The translations under genes and the position numbers were made by a program. Of a stretch of DNA of 64,000 bases, positions 1 to 13,000 are shown piece by piece (the stretch's first letter is position 1; every line of letters begins with the position of its first letter). This stretch comes from Isoperla grammatica. Lineage: Eukaryota > Arthropoda > Insecta > Plecoptera > Perlodidae. Below the pieces are notes generated by a model. It was not told the DNA's origin. It ran no database searches and was given only the letters and a program-made list of their open reading frames with translations. Location of the stretch: assembly GCA_945910005.1 (NCBI GenBank), contig OX246739.1, forward strand, positions 4,556,001 through 4,620,000. Direction: 5' to 3'.

Positions 1-966
1 TTTTTTTGTTTTCTTAGCTTATTAGCGAGAAATAAATAAAAACAAAATATACATTGTCTCTGCAGGTTTTTAACTTGTATTTAATTATAATTTGTTTATG
101 ATTTAATTTTCCATGATTTCTTTTTATCTTCGTGTTGCCTGTATTTTTTAATTTACCTTAACAGTGGAAACTAGTTATTTCATTTTTAGTAGTGATTATA
201 AAAGTGTGACAATATTTGGTGGAGGTGCCGAGTATGGTTTAACATCCACCTTGTTGACCACCGAAACCTCTTCCAAATTCTTTTGTTCAATAAAGACAAA
301 CTCACCTACGTGATTATATTTATGCATCGCTTTTATTTCAGTCTAAATAAACCACCTTGAAATAATAAATATTATAAAAGTCTTAATTTCAGTCATTGTT
401 TGTTTGAGGAAAAGGCAATGCTTCGATTAACCACAGTATACATCCACGTCAACTACACTGGTTGTGTTTTTATACATTTGTGTCTCACTCTTAAGTTAAA
501 TTCTAATCAATTATATCATCCGCTCTATATTTATTGAAAGAAAACTTTATTTTGTAGCCTAATTTAAAAAATATAAGAAGTTCAGAATGATTCTTACTGC
601 CGAAATGAGTGCGTCTCTGAAGCCTTTCACTTTGAGTTATATAAGTAATTACTTTTGCTAATTATATTAAACATATTATATTATTTGTATTGTTGTGTTT
701 ATTTATTTACTAGTTACATAATAACATCGTTTTCGTTAAACAGTTAATTATAAGTAAGTAAATTTTCAGTTGATTTCTATTACAAGTAAGAACATTATTA
801 AACTTAAACCTATCACACATCTATTAAGCATAAATTAGTAATTCTGTACATTTAAGCCGCCATTCTACACCGTTTTATGAAATATTATTTACAGCATGTT
901 TATTTTGATTTGCCGGTTTGCTTGTTACATTGTTATGTTTTATCCGTACTTGCCATTTGTTTTCAG
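1..966. other. Peroxidasin intron (3' part), no exon seen
   Basis: This AT-rich stretch ends in the TTTTCAG acceptor of the first visible LRR exon, so it is the 3' part of an intron of the gene. I looked for a further 72-nt LRR exon and saw none. A short stretch near 222-236 (TGGTGGAGGTGCCG) also occurs in the tRNA-like tandem repeat at 39.1 kb, so it may be a SINE scrap. Confidence 0.6.
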
Positions 967-1038
967 ATATCTCCACTTTAATGACCTGGTGGAAATTAAC
1001 CCAGATACATTTACCCATGCCCCCTCGTTAGTGAGATT
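967..1038 (+). CDS. PXDN: Peroxidasin exon: leucine-rich repeat (first in window)
   Basis: A 72-nt exon encodes exactly one 24-residue LRR, beginning [15 protein letters not shown] and ending in a split Leu codon (TT|N). It enters and leaves in phase 2, so LRR exons of this type can be added or lost without a frameshift. The acceptor is TTTTCAG and the donor GTAAGT. LRRs are the N-terminal interaction module of peroxidasin. Residues 1-24 in my numbering. The 928-bp intron downstream holds nothing I recognise. Confidence 0.93.
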
Positions 1039-4000
1039 GTAAGTAAAGGGGATGAGAAAGCCCAAGGAGATAAACACAGTTGCCACAATATTACAAACTA
1101 CAGTGACTCGACAGCTGTGATCTTTAACCTTTGTTATGAACGTTTGTAAAGCCGTAATTTATTACACTTTTGTTATTTGATACAATAAATATGCCTGTTA
1201 CAAATTTTTACGATATAAAAATTACAACGAAACATGAACTTTAGTTTGTATTTTAACTTGTATTCGAGTATGTTAAACAAATTTAAAAGTAAACACTGAT
1301 GAAGTATCATGTTGCCCAGAAAAACAGAAGCCATAACAAATGTTAAATTCGCAATACTTTGAATTACTGAATATTGTATGAGTGTGTTTATCTTGGAAAC
1401 TTTGTATGTAGATAGTATTAAAAGGTGGGTGCATAAAACAACAAGACTTGGGTAGACGATAACAAATGTTGAAATTACACTAATCAAAACCTCCTTACAA
1501 AACGTGGTTTACTTTGATCCAGGGAAACATAGATGCCGGGACTTATAATCTACGTTATTTCAACCCCTTGTTGAATAATTCGTTTACAACAATACATATT
1601 TATCATACACAATTATTTAGCAATACATCATCGTCGTGATAAGGAGCTTTGTAAAACATAGCACACAATAACAAACATTACATATTATTCATTTCCGAAT
1701 ACAAGCAAACACTCTAGTTCCTGTCAACCCTACACTCGTTCAAATAATAGTCAGACAATCAATTATTACGATAGAAGTTAAATGTTCCTATTATAAAACA
1801 TTTGAAAACACGAAAATAAAACATAATATAATATTTGTTTTGCTGTCCAACGCCCTCGATTCTGTTGTCTTGTTTACACCCACCTTTAAGGGGCCATCAC
1901 GAATTGTGTGTGAGAAGGTTATGACAAAAACAAATTGTTGATTTGTGGGGAATGTTATCATTACAGGTACGTGCATTTCAACAAGATAGAAAAGTTAGGA
2001 CCAGGGGTTTTTAACAATCTGAGCAAACTGGAAAGATTGTAAGTAGGTTCTAGGATGACATAATTGCACGTGAATTTTATGGGATCTTTTCCCGGGGTTG
2101 GTGAGTGATTTATGATTTGCATTTAAAACATTTTTTCGTTAAATTTGGTTACGGTTGTTTTCGGTTTGGTGTTTGGACACTTTATCCTACTCACACACAT
2201 TTTCTGGTTTTGAGTTAACAAAGTCTGGGACAAAAAAGAATAACGCAAATGGAGCACAACAAGATATTTTAATTGTTATGTTTGTTATAATTCTATAAAT
2301 TATAACGACGTTATACTGAAATTTTATTTGTAAAATAAAAATTGTGTTCTTTTGTAGACAGTCTTTTGAACGTTGCATGACTGAAGAATGTTACATTTTA
2401 AGTTAAAATTATAATTTAAGTCTTACTTTATAAGTGGAATTGTTTCACCTCACCCACTTCCAATATTCTAAATGGTGCTACGAACTAGGGTAAGACATAA
2501 AATAAGGTTCTGTACAAAATGTACAAAAAAAACAAAACAATTGCTATCAAATATTTTTGATCGCTGGCTAATTTCGCAATTACTCTTTTATTTGCACTAA
2601 TAGTTATATCAAAACCACACGGGCCTTACGGTACAAAGCGATTCAGTTCAACAATGGTAAAATTACGATCGAATAGATAATATAAAGTATGCAATTTTGT
2701 TGCTTTTTCGTGGTTAACATTCATGCATCATGTTCAATCAGTGAATTAGTTGTTTAAAAGATAAAATCTAAAATTACTACTGCACGAGTTCGTTCTTCAA
2801 ACAATGCATCCGGATAGGTGAATAATAAGTGGAGGAGAACAATGCCCTTGATAAACTTTGTTAAACATTAATATGGTTTATAAAAATAAACATAATTACA
2901 TATACAAAAATAATCATGTAATTATTTTTACGTCGTGCAATTTTTTCAGATTTCTACACAACAACAAGCTTCAACGCATTCCATACGGCGCTTTCAAGAA
3001 TATGGAGTCATTAAAACGCTTGTGAGTATGGCTTGGCTTAAGCAACATGAACAAGCAGCATTGTGTCTTATATTTATATAATATTGTGTACGATACCCCA
3101 TAAATATTGATGAGTACGTAGTAAATTATAAAGTGCTGTTTTGATACCGCCATAAACTACAGTATTCATAAAACTATGGTTCATAGTAGGATGAGTTCAA
3201 ATAACCATATCAATACCGATAGAGTACTTTATTTTCCAGGAAAGATTCATCTTAAGAAGATCTCAGGTCAAGACACCTATACTATTATTTGCTTGCTTGC
3301 TTGTTTTGCATTGCACTGTTTTATTCAGCCACTTTACGATGACATATAACGCCTTCTCCCGTGTTGTCATTAACATGAAATTATGTTCTGCAATTTCTAT
3401 TTCAGAATTAAATTTTTCGATGTCATCAACGAACAGTTCTGCAAAGCGATTAAAGTTACGTTCCGTATGCCGGCATTGTTCGAACGGTCTGCTTCAGAAT
3501 ACTAATTTACACCAAATCAGACAGACATACATATTTTATATTCCCATGCATTATTCCATATTTGGTTGGTTCAGGGAGGAAATATGTTACAGTGTGCTAA
3601 AATCTTGTAAGTTCTTGTTTCATCATTTCCTGTTCAAGTTTGAGTACTTCATGAGTACGGACTTAATACAGCTTCTCGCTTAAAAACTTAAAAGATTTCC
3701 GTTTGCGAACGAATTTATGGTCTAGAGTGGTTTTAAACGACTTCATAAAAAGACCCGTTCCTCTTTGCTGCACCAGAAAGCGAGCGAGAGAAAATCCTTA
3801 TAAAAAATGTATATTATTAATGTTCCCCGGAGTCCCTATTGAGTCCCTTGTACACAGTAAAATACAGTTACTGTTTCTAATTGATTCTTGTACCTTGTCG
3901 TGCTGTTACTATAGCGTAACCTCCCGTCTGTGTCGTCGCATACATCTTGGTGCTCAAACACTGGGGCTGTCGACTACTCGGCATCATAAATCAGAAATCA

Positions 4001-7000
4001 TTATATTTTTACCAAGATTTCTTAAACTCAGTCCCCCCCCCCCCCCCATACACACTAAGCCTTCAAAGTAGTATTCTCACCAGAAAATATGTAATTCGAA
4101 AGAATTCCGAACTAAAACGGGTGTGCAATCCCTGAACCCCAATTTGGAATACAAAAATGTAAACAGGTATGCAATTCGACATCTTTGAGATCTCAAGTAG
4201 GTTAAACCTGATCCCCTAATCCCTTTAGTCCACGTAAAAACATTACATTGAGCTTGTAAACCAGGTGGAAGAAAGCGTTTCACAAGTATTTCGTCATGTT
4301 TTTGTTATTATTTGCTTCACATTCGTCGTCCCCCGCCCCCAAAGCGCTGGGCCTGCCTTCCACCCACTCCCTCACTGGTAAGACCCCAGAGCCCTTAAAA
4401 TATTGCGCAACGAACTGCTTCCATACAATATCGTGTAACATGGTAGTGCGTTATCTTTACTACCATACATCGACCAGGACGTTGTTTTCCCAAGCCGCCC
4501 ACCCACCCACCCACCCACCTTGCAAGATAAAACAAAGATATATTCTTTTTGTGAGCATGATTTGTGACCCACGAATGTAAAACGTTTAAAGCTAAATCCT
4601 TAGAAACCGTTCTCGATTATCGGTAGCTTTAGTGTAGTAGCACAAAAAAAATTCTCTGAGAAGTACTTCTTGTAATGCAAAATGTATTCACCCCCCGCCG
4701 AGTTCTCGTACAATTATCTCGAGAATTCACAAACAGAGATACACATTAATTTGCATATAATTTCTTGTTACTCGGGAAGTTTTCTTATACTCTCCTCCTA
4801 CTTTCCCCTCTCCAACCCGTTCTCTTCCCCTCTTCCCCTCTCAACCATGAATACAGAACGTCATACTTGGCTCAGTATGCTTTTATACCTCCAGCCCCCG
4901 CTACTATTCCAAGACCGTAACGCTGCCCTGTCTTCACAGTCCTTGTATAAAACCAACACTGTAAAAAAGTTATAAGCAAACATATATAAACTTATATTTA
5001 CCTAGAGTATGACGCTTACAAAAGTTATCAATTACAACTTTTTCTGCCAATTAAACGTCAAAGGATATTTTATGAATCTCCCGTGGGTAGTAGATATTTC
5101 TAGAAAAATATCAACTGAAATACTTATGCGGTTAATTCTGAACTCGTGTATGAGGTTACAGGTTTTAAAACTTGTAGTCAAGCTCAAACGGTGTAAATGG
5201 CGCTTTTGAGCGGTTAAACCAGCGAGGCAGATTATATTACCAGGTTCATAGTTAAAAATGTTTTACACATGTTTTAAAAACGTTAAGTATATTAATAACT
5301 ACAAAAATTCCCTCGATGCAACCACAAAGCTTAGACTATCTAAACCTTTGTCGTATGCCCGTATTTAACGGTATATAGAACGTGTTCAAATATGTTTATT
5401 ATGTTCGATACTTTCTTTGAGTAAATGCATTTTTGTTTTAAATTTTTGCAAGTAATTTGTTATAGACACTTAAAATTAAATTTTCCTACTTGTATTCGTC
5501 CTAAAATGGCGCAAACTGAACAGCTATCAGTTATAGAATCCGCCATGTCAATTCTGTCAATGTCGAACTGTGATCATAGATTAAAGAATGCGCTTCACAA
5601 TACATACACACATTTTGCTATTCGTACATAATCTAGTGTGAATATTTTATTTTTCATAAATCTTGTAAAAGATATTTTCGGGGAAAAAATAACGTAAAAT
5701 AAAGTTGGGCGCTACTTGGTTTTATTCTATCGATAAAATAAATCTTCACCAGAAAACATCACACTAGAAATTAATCTAAAACTATTTTTCATTCTTTTTG
5801 CAACGATGATAATACTCTAGTAATATTATTTCCAATTTACCTCTACATAAACGGATTCGTACGATCTGTCAGGTAGACATTGTGAGACAAGATAAATGAA
5901 TGCGCCTTGTGTGTTGTGTTGTGCAGACGTTTGGACAGCAACGCGCTCGTCTGTGACTGCGAGATGATGTGGTTGGCCAAGATGCTCCAGGACCAGTCTC
6001 GGACTACCCAGGCTGCTGCCACGTGCCAGTCACCCGTCAGCATGCAGGGCAAGTCGCTGACATCCATGACAGAGACAGACTTCCACTGCAGTAAGTACAT
6101 CGAACCTTTAACTGTCAGTGATTTACAATTACGGGCGGCGTGGGAAGTTACAATTTAGCCTTCCCTTCCGCCCCCCCTTTCCTCATACACTACATTTTAG
6201 CTGCGTTATAGCACATCTATTTGAGATTTTGAGGAACATATCCATGCGTAATGCTTACATTTAAACATGGTCGAAGCCAATGTGTGTTTATCACAACAAA
6301 ATGTGCCCGTTGTAACTGAATCTCTTTTTTTATTTTTTATATCATACTACATTGTGATATGTTGGAATTGCGAAGAGAGTTTTGTGGGCGTGGCACGAAA
6401 GGGTAGGGGAGGGGTTGGGTCATCATGTCTAAACGCTACGCCCAGGGTTTTTACGGTACGGTGAATACAAAATACGCTACACAGGACTTGTATTCAAATA
6501 TATTTAAATTTGTTGAACGCGTATTTACCAAAAAATAAACAGTTATACAAATATGTTTTTATAGATAATGTGTTGATGATAGTTTTTTTTATTTGTATGA
6601 TAATATTTACGTTAAAAATTGGTCCCGGAAGTAGCTCTGCTTGTCGTAAGAGGTGACGAAAAGACCTACGTCGTATGACCGATCTGTCGAGTACGTCGCA
6701 AAACAACAAATAATCGAATCTTATGATAATATTTATTTAATAATCGACGATGGTTTACAGAGGGATACATCTATTGAAGACAACTGATTCAGTTTACGGG
6801 ATCTAATGGTTGTGACCCATAAATCCCCGCGGCCGCTCTAAGAGTCCTGGGGGATGATGTCAGTGTTTTGCTGTTTCAACAATATTGTCCCAAATATAAC
6901 GATCCACACTTTGCAGTTCACCCCACACGCCGTGTTGACGTGTGTACTCTATACTGTATACTTGAGTCGCTCAGGAGACGCTCCGGTATCCGGTGTCAAT

Positions 7001-10000
7001 GATAAGAGCCGACGTTACGTCACAAACGTCGGGTCTATTTAGCGTCCTGACACCGCTGGGTTCATTTAGAGGGTGTGGATTACGAACCTCGGTCGACCGT
7101 TGGGTTTTATCATCATGGTGCAGTGTTAGCACTGGCTGGGCTCAGCAAGTTTACACATTAACATTACCGTTACAATCCCCCATATCAGCAACACACAGTA
7201 GCCTAAGGTATGTTTGTGTGCTAATGTTTATTGTGTGTATGTGTACAATGTACAGATTTACTTAGAATAATCCAACTCGTTAACATAATTAAGCTTTCGA
7301 TTTTTTAAGCGCATAAGGCGGTTGCGTATTGTCAAGGGAAACAAACAAGAACCACTCGCATGGTGGGGCTATTCTAAGGGATAACTAAGGGTTGTGCGTT
7401 TTGGGGTGTTGCCGCCTATGTTGACATACCTATTCAAACCTATTCACCAAGCCAGCAGCCGAGGTTGGACGAATATGACCACCGACTGACTGAAAGACCA
7501 ACGTTTCGGCAGCATTACTAGAGACATCTTCAGGAGAAGCCTAGCAACTTTGATTATCACTCTGTATTAATCTTTTCCCAGCCCCTGTGTGTTCAGTAGG
7601 GTGCTGAGTGTTCGCTAATAAGAAATAGTAGGATGACAGGTGATAATTGGAACATTGCGTATTCAGCGTATGCCGAGCGTTACTTTGCTGTAAACAAATC
7701 CTGTCAAAACAGGAAGTGAAGACAATTTTATAGATAGCACAAGAGTCAATACCACGATTGCCCAACAAGTCGTCAAAGAGAATGTGTCTTTGAAAACATC
7801 CAACTAACAGAGAGAGGATTGGAGTCAAGAAAATATAAAAATTCCATAAATAAACATGACTGTCAGAGACTGGCGTTGTAGGACCCAATACTAAGAAAAG
7901 GTAACAGTGTCAATCATGGAGATAATGATGGCGATGCTTGGGGTCATGTTTCATATTCAGGCAACCAAGCTAATCGAGACGATAATATATGCTATATGAA
8001 GATGAAAAATTCTTCATGAAAATTTACCCTAGAACGCAATTACCATGGTTTACCAGATCAACAATAACATTCCTCCCAATGTTACACACCAGACACAAAT
8101 TACCGAATATGTCAACAAGCTTATTACTGTCGACATTTTGAACAATATTTTCAGTCATAAAAGTTGGGTGAATTCTCTATAGATCGTTGTTGCGAGAAAA
8201 AGATGGCTTCAGTTCTAAACGTTTAGGGCGAACATAAATCAATCACATTTAGACAGGCCGGCTTTGCTTCGCATCTTGCTCACTCAAAACATACTTTATC
8301 TAATAGTCAAAATGAAACTTCTACAGAGATCAGCAAAAAATACATGGATGTGCATGCAAATTAAAAGTGAACCAAGATGTTATTGATTTGCAATAGTTTT
8401 CAAGTAATAAGTCGTGTACTATAAAATAGCGTGAACGGGGAAGACATCTAGCGTAAAACCGAAGTAACTTTGCACTGAAACTTAGTCTATTTACCTTTGT
8501 AAGTAAACTATATATTATGTGGATTTGAAAAGTGCATTTTGAGAAGGTATATATAAATTAGATATAATAATATTCCGAAATATATTGACCCGATTGTTTT
8601 TACCTCTAAAACGTTTTAACCACGGAGTACTACGGGTGCAAGAATTCTATCTGTACTGTAATTGACAAGTATTAAGTACCCAATAGAAACCTAGTTTGGA
8701 CAGACTGGGAGTCTGTTGTTACTTCCTTGTCCACGTCTGTACTTTCTTCCCACAACACAGCAAGAAGCCAGAGACAGGGTGATAACATCACTAGGTTCCA
8801 CTGCCGTGAATGGATGAAGAAGTTTGAGAGGCAAGATAACTTAAGATCGATGGCCGGTTACTCCAGTAAGAGGAGATAAGTTAACTCTACTCGCTCAAAC
8901 GCTAGTCTGTATATCTGACCTAACAATGGACGCCACCTTTGAGGTACTTTCACATCTTATCTCTGTGTCAGGTACCGGTATGGCTCTTTGAAGACACACG
9001 AGATGGGAGTTAGCAGGTTGTATGTCCGCGTACATAGGATAACAAGGAGTGGAATGCTTTTAATTCAGTGGCATAAGAGGACTAACTCGTTGTTTAATTA
9101 AATATCCAATCTGATCTAAATAAGGACCAACCGTGCCCTTCTATATTTGTGTGTAGCTGGTTAGTGACAACACTTCTTTAGGTTGGCAACGATGCTAATC
9201 GAAACGATGATTGGAGGATGTATGAATCATAATTGCGAAGAGTTAAATGTACAACTATTGCCAACGTTTGCTGAAAAATGTTTTCCTCAGAAGTTATTAT
9301 ACTAATTTATAATACAAATTCTAAATAACTATAAGAATTATAAGGAGTTATTATTTCTTAGAATAATTAGTTTGTTTCAGACTTATATAGAAGTACCTAT
9401 GGCAATTAGTATGAATTACTAATTAATTTACTCTCTTGGAGATTTCAGCGTCGCAGCTAAAAGCACTCAGCTTTAACTCGAGTCATGAGTAATCCACCCC
9501 TCATTAATATTCAAATACTCCATCCAATTAAGATCTCGTTTTAATTAAAATGCATAACGGAATATGTTAACATTTCGTTTCTGATTACCTCACTTTAAAA
9601 GCATGTCACGGTAATGCCGTGGTGTAGTAAATTCTATTGAGGAAAACTTGGAAATCATTTTGTTCAGGAATTAGGCTTAAGACTGGAGATATTATGAACA
9701 ATACCAGTACTTACAACTAACAGTAAAGTGCAAAAGTGTGTGGCAGTTATATGGTTGAATGTGCAATTGAGGAAATGAATTCTTAAAAGTAATGAACAAT
9801 TTATTTTATTGCAATACAAAAGGCTTTCAAAACATATCACTGGATGCCAAGCTCACACACAAGTGTAGGCTTTAACTCGAAGACTTGATTTGTCACTCAT
9901 GACATCCAATTGCATCCCTGTTAATGTAGAGAGGCTTTCAGAAGTTTATGGTTTGATCAGAATGCCTAGGCACAACTTATGGTCACAACTTACACTAAGT

Positions 10001-13000
10001 TACGTGATTGCCTTATAGATCATTATGGTTTTATTCAGATTGTGCGTGTATGCTGTACATAAAACTAATTAAACGTGGTGGACAGTGGTGTGCACTGTGC
10101 AGTGCTGTGAGTGATCCTGGGCCGAAGACCCCAACAACAATCAGGATGTGTCCTGTTTTCCTCCAGTGCACCTACGATGCACTTCAATGATTTTACTATC
10201 TCCGAAATCACAAATTACCAATCATCCCTTCCTGGCTAAGTTCCAAATAAACCCCTCAATGAATTCAAAATGTTCGTCACGTGGAACGAAAACATTTCGG
10301 ATATGAATCATCAGAGGGGATTCATTGAAGCGTCCATTGTTTGTTTACGTATTCGAAGATGTGTAGCCGCAGCCCGGTTGGCGCAGGAAGCGGAAGGTGT
10401 GGCGACCATGCTCACTGAACCAGGGGTGAGGCGTGAGCCAGTACCAGGGTTCGATACCCGACTATAGAAATATACAAACTGAAGGGTTTCTTCCAGGAAT
10501 GTACACGATAATAGGCAGTATCGTTTTGTGATAAGAACTTTGAAACAATACATTTCCTATCTTACTTGGAAACGAAATCAATAAAATAACAGTCAATAAA
10601 GTTTAACATCAGTTACACGATCTACATACAATTGTTTGAACCTTGTTACTAGATGCTATTTAAAGCCTGGCAAAGTTTCCAATCCGAATGTCAAATGTGA
10701 TCAAACCCGTGACCACTAATCAGAGTCTCACCCGCTACCGCTGAGCCACCTCTGGCTACAACCGCAATGACCAACCGCGTGACATGCTTCATTATCATAT
10801 AAATCATCCTCGCGGTTTATTCCCTCACGTCGTTACAGTTTCCACAACAGCGAGTTCGTTAATATGAACCCAACCTGGCTTGTCTATACATTCGAATGTG
10901 ATTCGATTGTCTGGCGCTATTTTCTCATGTTTTTACAGAGATGCATTGTTATATTAGATTTATAGATAATTGTACTGAAATTATATTGTATATGATAATA
11001 ATACAAATGCCATACATACTCCTCAGATCTAGTGTTTTCGTTGTGCTCTAGCAAATAACTGCCAATACCTTTGTGGAATTCTGATATGAATTACTGTAGA
11101 CATTTTCGTTGTTTTTTCCGACTTGATATGTATTAATTATTATTAATTATGTATGTTTAATGTATTAATATATAATAAAATATAAATAATATATCAAAGT
11201 CAATGTGTACTAAAATTCTCACAATTTATAACATGCGCCCAAAAATACGATACAACCAATCATTTATAGCTGTATAAGTTATTTAATTCTGTTGTGTAGG
11301 CAAAAATATTGCTATGTAGCTATTATGTTGACGACTTATAACTAACCACTAATCATAAGCAAGTTTTCTCTTGTATTTTAATCCGTTCATGTAGTCTAAC
11401 CAACACGCTACGTAAGTAAGCCGGCAACTTGCTCAAGAATGCACTCCATTTAACAATAACGTGACAAAATGTGTGTATAATTATTTCCAGAGTGTGAAAC
11501 CTTAGATTGCCACCTTGTGTGGCAAACGAGGTGTTACGCTTCATTATACTTGACATGGGATTAGTTTTAAGTTTGCTTCAGGTTCTCAGGTTCATTTAAA
11601 AAATTGTATGTAGCCAAACTGGTTTCGATCGTGTATAGCGCCCATTATGTGTGTGTTGGATACTTGAGCTCAAAAACGCAATTTTGACCTTTATCAGCAC
11701 AAAGAGGTTGTCGTGTTTCAGTTTATTAATATTAAATCAAAGGAACAACTCCTCCCCTTTGGCCTTTATACTCAATAAGTAAACCAGTTTTGTGTTCAGA
11801 AAGCCAACTTAACGAATTCTGTTTGATACCATCATTCTTCCCATTCTATTTGTGTAACGGTTGAGCTCACACGACTCATATTTACGTTACTTCTCAAAAG
11901 CTATCCGTTAAAATAACATCTCGTTTGCACTTTGGTAATAAGCTATCCTAGCGCTATCTGAGAAATCGAGCGCAATTGTGCTGACTTGTATCGCAGATTG
12001 CAACAATCAAGTTGTTTAACCCCTCACATGTTATTCTGATTCAGATTACATTAATTGTACTACGGATTTGAAATTTAATCACAAAAGAATCAAGCCGGAG
12101 GCTTGAATAAAATATAAGTACGACATTTTCATTTCAAATTACGTGGCAATAATTGACAACCAAATTTATTCAATATGTTCAAATATATATTTAAAAAAAA
12201 TGATCTAAATGTATCATGACACTATTCAAAAATATTGAGCCAGGGTAAAATGTAGGATATTGTTGTAATATAGTAATTAATAGTTTTAAAATGTATAAGT
12301 GAGTGTTTTAAACAATGCTCGTTATTGATAAATCATCATCTACCACAACTACACCACACTACTTGACCTGTTTGGAGTAGTGACATTGCAACACCCATGG
12401 ATTCACACTAGCATTCTCTCAGTCATGAAGTAACCTTTATATACTTCCCTCACAAGCTTCGTCCACTACCGACTATCCTGAGGTCTGTGTTGTACCTCGA
12501 CGGCTCAATAACAATTTTCAAGGCACTCAGTTGTGAAGAGAGGCCTTATCACTAAGTGACCTCACCACGGAATGTGCTTCAATTAGTGGTAGACGGGCTC
12601 AAGAGAATACCTAAGATATTATCACTATTATGAGTTGACAAACTCCCCGACGACCCACGCAAGCCTCGTTTACCCCCAAGACTGCGTGTGGAGTGTCTCT
12701 GACGTAAATCTCAACCCCCGTTGTCCAGGAAGTACAACTTTGAACAATAGTTAATGTGCTGACGTATGTCATTTAAGTGTAGGGCAACTTCCTGTACCGT
12801 AACGACTTTCCAGTACTTCATAGCTTCTGACTGTTCTTGCTCATGAAATATTTAGCACATTAATTTATAATTTAGAATAAAACATATTATTTAACAGTCG
12901 TTGTGAAAAACTAAGTTTTTTTTTGAACCCTTGATTTTTGTGGGTGGTCATCTCCAACAAAATATATACATCATGGTTAGTATATAGAAACATTTATCAA

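Noticed and set aside
10375..10475. Functional tRNA gene
   Set aside because: B box is perfect, but the A box is weak, A-B spacing is long and no acceptor stem is visible.
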